Below are positions 51,891-62,300 of a DNA stretch of 64,000 nt, piece after piece. A model generated the notes under the pieces. That model made no database searches. It worked only from the letters and a program-made list of their open reading frames with translations, and had not been told where the DNA came from. The translations under genes and the position numbers were made by a program. How positions within the stretch are numbered: the stretch's first letter is position 1; each line of letters starts with the position of its first letter. The stretch is from Asterochloris sp. CNOR1 (taxonomy: Eukaryota > Chlorophyta > Trebouxiophyceae > Trebouxiales > Trebouxiaceae): contig OZ017758.1 in the NCBI GenBank assembly GCA_963969365.1, forward strand, positions 1,302,001 to 1,366,000, given 5' to 3'.

Positions 51891-53689
51891 TATGGATCTC
51901 ACAGGATGGCACTGGTTGTTGTGTCCAGCAAGATGGGATCAGATCTGTTACGAGTCAGTGTCATGGGATGCGTGCTGTGCTGGTTACTTTGACTAGGTCA
52001 GAAAAGGGGCTTTGAGGCGGGCACACAGAGTCATTCACTTGCAGATGGCCGTCCTGGCTGCTCAAGGTGCCAGCGCAGACGACATGCAACCACCCATCAG
52101 CCCTCCACAAGCTGTCAGCCTCGTTGTGACTGAATGCTGAAGGGCCAGGCATCCCATCATAGAGAGGCCAGAGCTCCCAATCTGCTGCTAGGTTTCTTCC
52201 TGGGCCTGCTCCATATCTTGCCTTCAGCAAAAGTGCTGCACATCAGGAGCTCTGTTGGTCTCAACTACAATGTCACCAACATCTTCCCAAACTGCAAGGG
52301 CTGAGCCTCAACATCCAGACATGAGCCCCTGCCTCTAGTTGGCAGCTGCTGCTGATTCCTTCCCTTGTAGTGATGCAACATTGTGGCTGATGCAACATGG
52401 CGGCTGCTGTGTGTAGGCCTGGTGCACAACAAAGTGTATCTGGTTGAGTGCATCCTGCTGGCATGCAGGGTTTCTCCTGGGGCGTCGTGCCCAGTGGTCG
52501 GGGGGGAGCAACCAATCTCAACCAAGTCCTGCGTGCCAGTGTGACCCAGCTCAGCTTCAGCTCCTGATCTTGCCTGGCCTGCAGTCAGTTTTACAGATGG
52601 CACCGTCGACAGATCTGCGCTGCCTCATGCTGGCCTAAGTGAGACATGAGCACCTTCCTCGAGCCACCACCAAGCTGACAGTGCTGCAGGTAAGTACATT
52701 GTCTGCCTGACGTTGGTCAGCTTGGTCTGTGCTCTGAGGCAGACATGCTTTGACAGTCATCTCATCTGCTGCTGTACGCCTGCAGGTGGGCACCGCTCTA
52801 TCTCCAGGCACAAGGCTCACTGGCACGGTCTTTGGACCTGCACAGCAGCCTTCATCAGGCAAAGCTGACTAGTGAGTACTCAGCCAGCACGCTTTGAGCA
52901 GCTGCGCAATGTGTGCATGCAGATCTTCAGCCCAACGTGCTGCAGGAGCCTCTGGCTGCAGGCCAGACATTGCTGGAGGTGCTGGTCACCTCCACCAGTT
53001 TAAGCTGCTGCATGGGCAGCACTCCAATGGCTTGCGGGGCCGTATGTCTCTGGGCTGAAAAGGACTGTGTATGTGTGTCCAACATGGGGTGAGCAGCTCT
53101 GCATGCCTCAACAGCAGGCCCACTTATGGGCGCGTCATGATTGAGGCAGACCCTTTACCTAATGCAGTTGCCCTCAGCGACAGGCAGCTTGGCCAGCATC
53201 TGGTGCTTCCTCACAAGGTTCAACACTGGCTAGGTGGCCAACCCCTCGACTCTGATTTGCGGCAAGCTTGTAGAGGAGCTTGTGATGGAGTGCCCATGTG
53301 TAGCCAGCTCCGTACCAAGGTGGCTTGGTATCTTGGAGACTGATGTGCACACGTACACGTGGCTCACACGTGTGAGCCAGAGCCTGATTGCCCACAATGT
53401 CATTTTAGCCAGCATTGACCTCTGGTCAGCGCCATTGCTTGTGATTGTGCTTTAGTTGCAAGCAACCTCGACGTGCCACTTCTCCCTTCTTCCCCGCCCC
53501 CCCATGGTGAACCTGAATGTCTTGATAACTTGAAGTCCACCCACCCTGAGCATCACTGGTACATGCAAAGCTTGAATGAGATTGCTTGGGGCAAACGCTT
53601 GGTGCTTCTCACGTGTACAGCAACTGGCCCTTTGAACTCAGGGCTGTTGCAGGAGCAAAAGGGGGCGTCTGGCCAAAAGCTGATTGATG
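51891..53689. other. Unassigned interval between SelO and the SnoaL-like gene
   Basis: Nothing here could be named. A plus-strand signal resembling the end of a gene is present: a donor GTAAGT at 52690, then after an acceptor at 52786 an exon-like VGTALSPGTRLTGTVFGPAQ... ending in a stop near 52871. A further plus-strand open stretch at 53234-53455 ends in a hydrophobic segment. Part of the interval may be the SelO promoter. An 18-base perfect palindrome sits at 53361-53378. Confidence 0.35.
53361..53378. promoter_or_regulatory. Perfect 18-bp palindrome with G-box core
   Basis: GGCTCACACGTGTGAGCC is its own reverse complement and is centred on CACGTG, the G-box core bound by bZIP and bHLH factors. 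Two further ACGT-core elements lie just before it (53351-53362). Confidence 0.5.
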
Positions 53690-54439
53690 TCACTGACTCT
53701 TGCCAATAATGTCCATGATAATGCCACTGTCAGCGTAGTTCCTGTATACACGTATACGTAAGCACAGTTGACAACGCTGTGAATGGAATGATGGGAGCGC
53801 CAACATGAAAAGATAATAACCCTCACCAGTACTTTATGATCTTGCCTGCCTCCACCACCATGACAATGCACATGTGAATATCTGTCTTGAGGTCCTCAAT
53901 TGCATGTCCGTCCTTGCTCAAAGGCATGCATGAATATGTCGCTTCCGGAGCAAAGACCCAACCGTGAGGCCCAGGCAGTATGTGAGGTGTGTCAAAGCCT
54001 GCGATGCACTGATGGAACAGGACCTCATTGCGCACCCTTGGTGGGTTTTTGAGAGTTGCGTGCGCCTCACCTGTCCCTTTCAGGTAATTTGAAAGTGTGC
54101 CGAAGAAGTCCTCCTCGATGGCTTTCTTGCCCTGCATACAGGGCAATGTCCTGATTACATGTCCTGATACCCGATCTGCGTTTTCATGAAAACAGCATTC
54201 GTTGTAATACCAGGCATACTTGCCTTGTGAACGCCTCCCCATGGCAAGAGAGCCCCCATGGGAGTCCATTCGCTGTCTGCAGTTAGATGCGAGACCGTTA
54301 CGATATCAACAAGCAAAATGCCAATGGTACACAGAGGCTCCGATGCTCTACCGTCACTGCACAGCGATGTGATGCCCTTGATATCCCCAACACGGAATGC
54401 GTCAAAGGCCTGCCTCATAACCTCAACCGAGGTAGCCAT
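53690..54439 (-). CDS. SnoaL-like / NTF2-like superfamily protein
   Basis: Small alpha+beta-barrel proteins of this group are enzymes (cyclases, isomerases) or ligand binders; the function here is unknown. Five exons join in phase to roughly 140 residues: MATSVEVMRQAFDAFRVGDI...LCSD (54439 to about 54352), DSEWTPMGALLPWGGVHK, GKKAIEEDFFGTLSNYLKGT, a longer exon ending VVEAGKIIKY (53823 region), and WNYADSGIIMDIIGKSQ (53742-53690). The pattern (N-terminal helix with DAFRxGD, LxxDDSEW, PWGG, the helix AIEEDFFGTL, and a final strand-helix GKIIKYWNYAD) is typical of SnoaL-like domains of about 130-150 residues. The second intron needs a GC donor (AAG|GCAAGT). The surrounding sequence looks less GC-rich than the neighbours. 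Such proteins are common in bacteria, so acquisition by transfer is possible, but the introns show it is a settled host gene. Confidence 0.78.
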
Positions 54440-55318
54440 TGGCTGAATTGTATGTGCAATCTCGACGTCGGGCAAGGAAGTGCTGTCCCGCAAAACACTA
54501 AAAACAGAGGTAGGGCAGTGGCCGCAGAGGTGGCAATGAGCATTTAGCCTTCGGGCATAAGCTTAATTTGAAACGATACAGAGATGAAACATCCATCCTG
54601 GCCAGCAGTGATACTGCAATTACAGCTACTCTGACAATCTGCTGACAAATTTGGCTGACTGTTTAGCTGCCGCATTGCCAAAATCATGATATAGCTTGGT
54701 AGAAGTAATGTTGCAGGTTCCCGACAGCAGCTGTCAGCAGCACAGCCTCATTGCATGTCAAGCAAGCACTGCAGAGCATCTATGTATGAGCACACCCAGG
54801 CACATATATCTCCTTGACATGATGGGCATCTTGCTGTACAATTCAGCAGGCCAAGCTGTGTCTAGTGCAGCAACAGGCGTGCATGTTCTCATTGCTGGCT
54901 GCCTGCAGCATCAGGCACGCCAATATCAACTTCCATGTATGACTATGAAGCAAGCGCTGCAGACCTCTGCACTGCCAACCGCAGTTGCCCATCATGTCAA
55001 GCTGGTGTGCTTGCTTGGGCGTGAGCCCACATCTCCTCTGGTTTGAATCTAAGCTGTGTAAGATCAGAACCCTGCAGGTGCCCAATTCAGCCACTCCATG
55101 GGCACTCAGCCCAATGTGGAGCCGCCCAGGGCTGACCTATAATAAAGTGCAACCCCCCAAACCCCACCCCCCCCCCCCCCCCCAACAGCCACACCACATA
55201 CAACACCTGCAGCGCCCACTGAAAGCAAGTGAGCTCCCAGCAGCCCTGTGCTCTGTTCCTGCATGACACTGCTGGACTCTGCTGGGCCTCACACAGATGG
55301 TCCCTATCGCCCTTGTGC
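54440..55318. other. Unassigned spacer with homopolymer C tract
   Basis: Upstream of the SnoaL-like gene (minus) and the Ala-rich gene (plus). Contains a 351-base plus-strand open frame at 54696-55046 without a recognisable domain, internally repetitive (AAGCAAGC-CTGCAGA at about 54762 and 54948). A run of 17 C lies at 55167-55183. Probably promoter sequence plus possible 5' exons of the Ala-rich gene. Confidence 0.4.
55167..55183 (+). repeat. C17 homopolymer
   Basis: Seventeen consecutive C, just after other short C runs from 55152. The exact length may be a sequencing estimate. Confidence 0.7.
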
Positions 55319-58300
55319 CATGGCTGCAATTGGATCTGATCACCAGAGCTTGTTCAGGGCCCTCGCGGCCCAGGCAGCACTGCCATGCCATGATGAAATT
55401 TTGGATATGTCAAGAAGCAGTGGCAGTGTGGCATGCCACAAGCTGAAGTGGTTGTTTGTGCAGGGCTTTCCTGGCAAAGGTGGCCGCCCGCCTGAGCGCA
55501 GCCCTAGCCGCCGCCTCTGCAAAGCACGCACAGGCAGTGACAGAGAGCAAAGGGCTTGCAGCCCTGCAGGCTATGGAGGCGCAGCTGGCCCTGGTGACCG
55601 CTGCAAGAGCAGAACAGCCGGCTGCAAAGGGCGCAGAGGGGCCCCTTGCAGGTGAGCTGAGGCTTGATGCATCAACCCTGTCATCTCACTGGCTCAGGCA
55701 TCATAGTTGCTCTGTCATGTCTGAGACTCTTCTGCTGTGATTTGCGGGTGATGTGCAGTCTGCCTGCAGTGTTCTTGCCAGATCTACTAAGCGCCTCATG
55801 CTAATCTGCAGCTGCATTCACATCTGCAAGGCATGCAGCAGGCAATTAGACTAACACATAATGTTGGGTGCACATTTCATCAGCAAGTCCTGGCGCCCTC
55901 CGGGCAGTCCTGCGCGCCGCCCTCCTGCTGGTGCAGCCTTACCTGTTGACTGCTGGGGGTGACAAGCCTGCGCTGCATTGCTGTCATCAGATCTCAGAGC
56001 ACCACTGCTGCTGCCCTGCTGATGCTGGTCCACCTGTTGGCTGCAGCTGACGGCACAACTGCCTGCAGCACCGGCCAGCAGCACTTCCTGACGCTCCCTG
56101 GACCACACTGTGCTTAGCCTGCTGATGTTGTGTTGCTTTGCCCTTTTTGTCTCACTGTTTGGCTGCAAAAGGTGGCGAGCCTGCGCCTGCCGTGCCGACC
56201 ATCAGCAACCAGACCATGGCTGCTGGTGTCCTGTTGATGCAGCTTCACCTGTTGGCCCCAGGTGATGGCAAGGTTGTGCCTGCAGCATTGGCCATGAGCA
56301 AGTAGACTGCAGCTGCTGCTGTCGTGTTGATGCACCTCAACCTGTTGCCTGCAGAGGGTGGCGAGGCTGGGCCTGCAGCACTAGCGGCAGAGGGGACACC
56401 AGCGAGGGCGCTGGCGTGCAGGCTGCTGGGCCAGGGCATGAGGCAGCCAAGGCTGCGCAGGGACCAACAGCATGGAGATAGCAGCCTGGGTGCTGCGCTG
56501 TGGGTTGTTTTTGTGCTGGCTTCTTGCTCACTGCAAATTCTGGCTTGTGGGCCCAAGGGATGGGGTGGACAAGGCTGCTCAGGTGAGCAGGATTTGAGAG
56601 TGTGTTGATGACTGCTTCTGACAACTTGGGACTTGCGACACAGATGCAGCACCTGAGGGGCTGCGCAGCGCATTTCACTTTGGTGACCTGTGCAATCTGC
56701 AAGCCACAGGCTGCTGTTGCTGGGCCAGGGGATGAGGTGGACAAGGCTGCAGAGATCCACAGGTGGAGATCTTCCCCTGGGGGAGGCCTGCTCAGGTAGA
56801 CAGGTCTGCAGGTATAATCTATAGCTGTGCCATTGCAGACATGAGCAGACCTTTGCCAGCTGCGCACTACTCATTCCCTTCCTTTGTGTTGTTCTTCCTG
56901 CAGGTCTGCTGCTTTTTTGCTGCCGTCAAGCTAGCTGCGATTACATGCCACCACCAGCAGGTTGTCAACTGCGCCCACAGAGGCCAACAATGCAGACATC
57001 ACCAGCCAATCTCATTCTTTTCAGTTTCCTGCAGGCTGCCATGGAGCGTGCCGCTGCCAAGCTGGGAGCAGTCGCCAACGCAGTCAGCGCTGCAGCTGAT
57101 GGGGCTGTGGCGGAGCTACGCTCGCTGGCAGTGGCTCCTGTGGGACGCAGCTGATGCTGCTGGCAGTCCTGCTGGCTCTGGGTAGGCAGGCCAGCAACCT
57201 GGCCACCTGGGTGCAGATCAGGTGGGGTATCAATTGGCCGCTGCTGCGTGTTTGCTATTTCCTGCTATTGCAGGTGCCATCAGCTGTTTGGCAGATGATG
57301 CTGGCTCTGGGCAGGCAGACCAGCAAGCAGGCCACCTGGGTGCAGAGCAGTGGTAAGCCAGAGCTGCTGGCTGCACATCAGGTGGGGTTTTGATGGGCTG
57401 CTGCTGGTTGTTTGCTGGCTGTTGCGGATGCTGTGAGCTGCATGACAGCTGATGCTGGCTCTGCGCGCCAACAAGCTGACCGCCTGGGTGCAGATCAATG
57501 AGGAACTGCAGCTTGTCGCCTAGCATCCACCAGTCCCCAAGCACTCTGCATAAGACCAATCTTGTTGCCTGCAGGCAGCAGGCTAGGCCAGCCCCTTTCA
57601 GGAGCTGGCAGCCCAGGCACTCAGCATCCATCCCTGGAGTTGATTGCAAGCAGCAGGCCAGCCCAGCCGCCTGGCCTGCAGCCAGCACACTCAGAAATCT
57701 GGAGTCTGCTCATGTCCTTGGCTGCAGGCAGCAGGCGAGCCCAGCCACCATCCAGGAGCTGGCATCCTGGGATGCAGCCGGCACACCATGTGACTCAGCA
57801 ATATGGCAGAGCGCGCGAGGCTGCCTCAAGGTGAGAACTCGAGCACAGCTGCTGGATGAGCGCCCCACTACAGGCCTGGGGCGTGCTGCTGCACCTGCTG
57901 CTGGTTCAGGTGTAACTTTGAGCTGTCACAGATGCTTTGCTGGACTGCCCTGCCACAGGCTAGGCAGTACTGCTGCACCTGCTGTTGGCTCAGGTACAAA
58001 TAAAGCTGTGCTGCTGCAGAGATGTGCCCCTTTGTTGCTGCTGCACCTGCTGCTGGCTACAGAGCAGCGTGGGCTGGGCTTGATGATCTGGCAATCAGCA
58101 CTCAGCTTGCCACAGACTGCTGCATATACTGCTGGCTCTTGTGAGTCTGCTCTGTTGCACAGGCTGCTCATCAGGTGGAAGGGGTGCTGCCCTGCTTGTG
58201 CTGGTGGGGGTTTCCCTGCCACAGCGCTGCGCAGGATGCTGCACCTGTGCTGGCTGTTGTGGGTCTGCCACACTACACAGGCTATTGGCTTGGGTGTCGC

Positions 58301-58680
58301 TGACCCAGGTGGGGTGTAGCTGTACCAGGCTTGTGGCAATCATCTAGAAAAGAAGTGCTGCTGCTTGTGCCGCTTCCCACTAGCTGCTGAGGAGGGCTTG
58401 TCAGGGCTTGGACTGGTTCTTCTTCAAGCTGCTGAAGCAATGTATTGCTTGACCCTGCAATGGTGTGGTCCCTGCTGTGCAGGTGCGCAGTGCCAGCATT
58501 GCTGCAGAGGCGCTGCAGAAGGGGCACTGCAGCCGTTGCAGCGGAGGAGTCAGTGGAGCAGCAGCCGCTGCTGCTCGTGCAGCTGTAGAGGCACAGGCTG
58601 CAGCCACAGCGGAGGCAGCGCCTGCTGCAGAGGAGGGCGCTGCGCCTGAAGCTGCAGCACCTGAAGCCACTGCAGGATGA
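55319..58680 (+). CDS. Ala-rich helical protein with repeat-filled introns (5' end uncertain)
   Basis: No family recognised. Clear coding-like exons on the plus strand are rich in Ala, Glu, Gln and Lys in a pattern suggesting long amphipathic helices: AKVAARLSAALAAASAKHAQ and ALQAMEAQLALVTAARAEQP (about 55470-55650), AAMERAAAKLGAVANAVSAA then ADGAVAELRSLAVAP (about 57035-57140), and the last exon VRSASIAAEALQKG to AAARAAVEAQAAATAEAAPA (58483-58680, stop TGA 58678-58680). A Cys pair (CSRC) lies in the last exon. Between these, weak exon-like pieces such as AVAGPGDEVDKAAEIHR (about 56710-56760) alternate with decayed repeat arrays, so the exon set is uncertain. The first ATG in a promising frame is at 55319. 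The composition resembles LEA-like or apolipoprotein-like helices, but that is similarity of composition only. Confidence 0.5.
55925..58060 (+). repeat. Four arrays of decayed junction repeats in the Ala-rich gene
   Basis: Array 1 (about 55925-56370): several units around CACCTGTTGGCTGCAG then a GGTGG/GCCTGC core. Array 2 (57150-57500): three to four units around GCTGGCTCTGGGCAGGCAGA and GGCCACCTGGGTGCAGA. Array 3 (57570-57780): three units around TGCAGGCAGCAGGC-AGCCCAGCC. Array 4 (57890-58060): three units around CTGCTGCACCTGCTGCTGGC. Each unit contains a CTGCAG or CAGGT junction-like core, and each array is confined to a separate part of the gene. Confidence 0.7.
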
Positions 58681-58861
58681 GCCCACCCTGTATGCTTCCT
58701 GAAGTGGCCTTTGCTCTCATGAAGTTCATGTAGACCATGTGAACCCGGTGGGTGTCATGCTGAGCGCGCTTCAAATTCTGACTTACAGGGTGTATGGGCC
58801 ACTTGCACAATGGCTGCAGGAGGTTATTTCAGCTGTCTGCCAAGGTGGTATTGGCGTCCTG
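58681..58861. other. Convergent 3' spacer
   Basis: 181 bases between the Ala-rich gene stop and the stop of the small minus-strand gene. Nothing recognised. Confidence 0.4.
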
Positions 58862-59101
58862 TCAGGGATGCAGCCTGTTAGTGATTTTCATGGCCTGGAG
58901 CTCCTGTTTCATGTCCTTGTAGGAGTTTCCCAGCTCCTTGAGAGTCTTGATGATCTCATCCTCCCGGTGGTGCAGCCTTGCCCTGCCTTCAAAGTTGACG
59001 TCTCCACCGTGGAATGTATTCCACAAGGTGCGAGATGTCATACTACAGCCTCCCACAACAGCCAGACTCACCAGGGCAGCTCCAGGATCTGGCCATGGCA
59101 T
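58862..59101 (-). CDS. Small single-pass membrane protein, 79 aa, unrecognised
   Basis: Start at 59101 (MPWPDPGAALVSLAVVGG), stop at 58862-58864. A short hydrophobic stretch (AALVSLAVVGGC) is followed by a Trp/Phe/Gly segment LWNTFHGGDVNF and a charged helix REDEIIKTLKELGNSYKDMK. The size and plan resemble accessory subunits of mitochondrial respiratory complexes, but I cannot match one. The open frame extends upstream to 59218, so the start could be earlier; I chose 59101 because it begins right before the hydrophobic segment. It is head to head with methionine aminopeptidase 1. It might also be the last exons of a longer gene. Confidence 0.5.
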   Translation of the reverse strand: MPWPDPGAALVSLAVVGGCSMTSRTLWNTFHGGDVNFEGRARLHHREDEIIKTLKELGNSYKDMKQELQAMKITNRLHP

Positions 59102-59360
59102 CGCCCTGGCACAGCAGTACAGGCAGTAGAAACGTGGTGCAGCAATGGCAAGCCCAGTAGAGGCATTGTGCTGCCCTGTTGTAGAAGCATGCAAAGGCAC
59201 AGAGTTGCTGACTCTCACCTATGCAGCAAATGTTGCGGCCTGGTGTGTCAGCAGCGGAATAGTCACAACTTCATTTTGCTTTCATGGACCATCCTAGGTC
59301 ACAAGAGTTCCGTCTGTCAGCAGGTTTCAGTACGGATGCTGATCTGAATCATCCAGCATC
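59102..59360. promoter_or_regulatory. Divergent spacer before methionine aminopeptidase 1
   Basis: 259 bases between the putative start of the small minus-strand protein and the start of MAP1. No motif recognised. Confidence 0.35.
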
Positions 59361-62300
59361 ATGGTGCCAGGCGTCGACGGGGAGGAGCCCAAGACATCTG
59401 ATCTAGCCTGTACCAGGCACGTTTGACATCATGTGTTGTGGTTTTCTTGTGCCAGCCCCTCAACACAGACATTCACTGCCACTGCTGCAGCTGTGGGAAG
59501 CCAGCGCAGCTGCAGTGCCCAAAGTGTCTCACCATCAACCTCCCCAAGCATTTGAGCGTCTTCTGTTCACAAGACTGCTTCAAGGTGCGCAGCTGATAGG
59601 CATGCTGGGCTCTTGCAAGCTAGATGTGGCTGCCAGGGAGTGCCTTGCCAGCTCAAGCCCCTCACGAATGCTGCACCATGCTGCTGCAGAGCGCCTGGGC
59701 GGAACACAGGAAGGTGCACAAACCAGAGCCAGACACCTGGATGTACTGCCTTGACAGAGGCCAGGTGAGGCACCACCCAAAGGTGGTTCCCAAACTCATC
59801 TGAGAGCACAGCCCAGTGCAATGTGCACACTTGCCTGCGCCGCTGCAGGCCCGAAGCATGGCCATGCCGCACTTTGAGTGGACCGGCGCACTCAGGCCAG
59901 AGGTTGTCAGTCCCAGGAGGCATGTGCCAGAGGACATCCGCCTGCCAGACTATGCTGTGGACGGAGTTCCCCGCTCAGAGGCTCAGTCAGCTCAGCGCAA
60001 CACTCGTGAGTTCTCTTTGCTCTCTAGGAGGGAACACATGGCTGCTGCGCGAGGGAGTGAGGTGCCATTTTGGGTAACCAGCTGTAAGGCAGGGCAGCTG
60101 CAGTGCCTCAGCACCCAGCTTGCACTCAAAATTGCATGTGGGCTGTAATTCAGCTGCTCCTGCCTTTACCAAGCTCCAAGCTGGCAGGGTCTCCCTGTAT
60201 GATTGGGCTACAGAAAGCGGTTACCGCGCAAAAAGCTCAGTCAGCATGATTGCAGTCTCCCCTCATGTTGGGGCGGAGCTGCACCTGCATTTGCATTTGC
60301 CAAGCCTGCCTGGACAGAAAGCACTGGCTGCATGTGGCATGGCCTTGGACAGCAAGCCTGGCGGCCGTGGCTGCAAGCTGGCAGTACCTCTGCTAGACCT
60401 TGCTAGTGGTGCTCAGTGAGCAGCTCAGCCAGCCCAGCGGCAGCTTGTGAGCTGGCAATGGCCTGACAGCTACCGGAGTTTATCATGTCCCTATCCCCGG
60501 CCACTCCAGTCTGCTGGTGACAGTCATTGACTGCTGCTACAGCTGGCAGTGGACAAGATGCAGGCCCAAACATGTGCATTCGTCCCAATGCTAGCTCAGC
60601 CCCTGCAGCCTGCACTGAGCACTCTGGCTGCACTTCTGGCTCACATTTCTTACATCGGTCAACTAGCTTGGTGTGTTGGCTGTAGCTGCAGCATGCACTG
60701 AGGAGGAGACTGCAAAGCTCACAGTCCTGCTGGTTGGCATCAAATCCATGGACGATCTGCAGTTGCGTTGCAACCTGCCTTGACGGAGGACCTGCCTTTT
60801 GAAAAAAATTTCATGTGGGACTCCTCTTGGCTGCAGATGCCATCCACAACAAGAGAGCGCTGGCCATGCTTTGTCACCTTTGACATGTGAAAAACCCTGT
60901 TTTGACAGGTTCCAAATTTGCTTGGCTGCAGCTGCCATCCGCAGCGAGAAGGAGCTGAAGACGCTGCGCCAAACATGCAAGCTGGCGCGTGACATTCTGG
61001 ACACAGCGCATGCTGCCGTGAAACCAGGCGTTACCACCGACGAGATTGACAGAGTAGTGAGTCCTGCAGGCAGTCTTGTACTTGTCTCTTGGGCATGGCT
61101 GCTGTAGCCTCTCAGGATGTCAGAAGCGACAAGACAGCTTGGGAAGCTAGCAGCTGCATGCTTCCAAGGGCATGCCTGCTGCAGAGCCATTTGCGCCTAC
61201 CCTCAAACGCCAGGGCAGGGCGCGCTTCAATACAGCTAGCGCCAGCCCTGGCCGAGGGCTGCTGGCTTGGGCAAACAAGAGTGCTGCGGTTGCAGGCGCC
61301 CAGTCATGTGTGCTGGGACAGGGGATGGCGTCCGCCTTTGCTTTTCACAACAAGCTCTCACCCCGGCCCATACAGCTGTCAAGCAAATTGCACCAGTGTC
61401 GTTTGCTGGAAGCGCTTCTCCAGGCAATGTCATTTCCAACCAGGTGCAGTTAAGGCAGTGGCTGCCGCAAGCAGGCGTGCACTGCCGTGAGCTGGCGATG
61501 CCTCACAGCAATCAGATCAATCTGTGCTATCTGCCTGCAGTTTAGGTTCGTGAGGCCAGAGTCTGGCCTTCAGCATGCCCGCATGCTGTGAATCTCTGTC
61601 TACACTGCAGTGCATGAGGTTACCATTCCCCGCCATAAGCTGGCTGTGCCTCGTGGCATGCTGACTATTGTGCGAGCTTTCTCCCGCGCATGCAGCAGCT
61701 GATAGCGCCACATGGCATTGCCAACATCAATCACAGCCTTCTGCCTGGCCTGCAGGTGCACGAGGCCACCATCAAAGCTGGCGCCTACCCCTCGCCCCTT
61801 AATTACTGGAACTTCCCCAAGTCGGTGTGCACATCCGTAAATGAGGTGAGACAGGTGCTTCGCAGTTGATCTCCTTCATGCACAGCTGTGCTGGGAATAT
61901 ACTAAATTGGCAGGTGAGCTTGGTGCCGGAGTAACATCCACTGACGAGGGAGAGGGACTGGGCAGCACAGTCCCTCTGCACAGCTTTGCTGAAGGCATGT
62001 GGCTTGCTTTGCTTTGCTACAAATTGGTGGCGCAAGGCTGCTTCTCCAGGTGGAGCCCAGCATGAGGGCTGAGCTGTATCCATTTGTGAATGCAGGTCAT
62101 ATGTCATGGCATCCCAGACAAAAGGGTCTTGCAGGATGGTGACATCGTCAATGTTGATGTGACTGCCTACTTCAAGGGCTACCATGGGGACCTCAATGAG
62201 ACCTATGTGGTGGGAGAGGTTGATGATGCTTCCAAGCAGCTCGTCAAAACAGCATATCAGGCAAGACCTCCGTTCAGGGCCCAGTTCACTTGCAACGCTG

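Noticed and set aside
55167-55183. The C17 run as telomeric or structural DNA
   Set aside because: A single homopolymer without a repeat unit; telomeric repeats of green algae are TTTAGGG or TTTTAGGG.
55925-58060. The repeat arrays as a CRISPR array or classical minisatellite
   Set aside because: Units are degenerate, of variable length, lack uniform spacers, and lie in separate introns of a eukaryotic gene.
59417-59455. A GC donor (CAG|GCACGT) for MAP1A intron 1
   Set aside because: A GT donor a few bases earlier is equally possible and there is no conserved sequence to choose between them, so it was not counted among the GC-AG introns.
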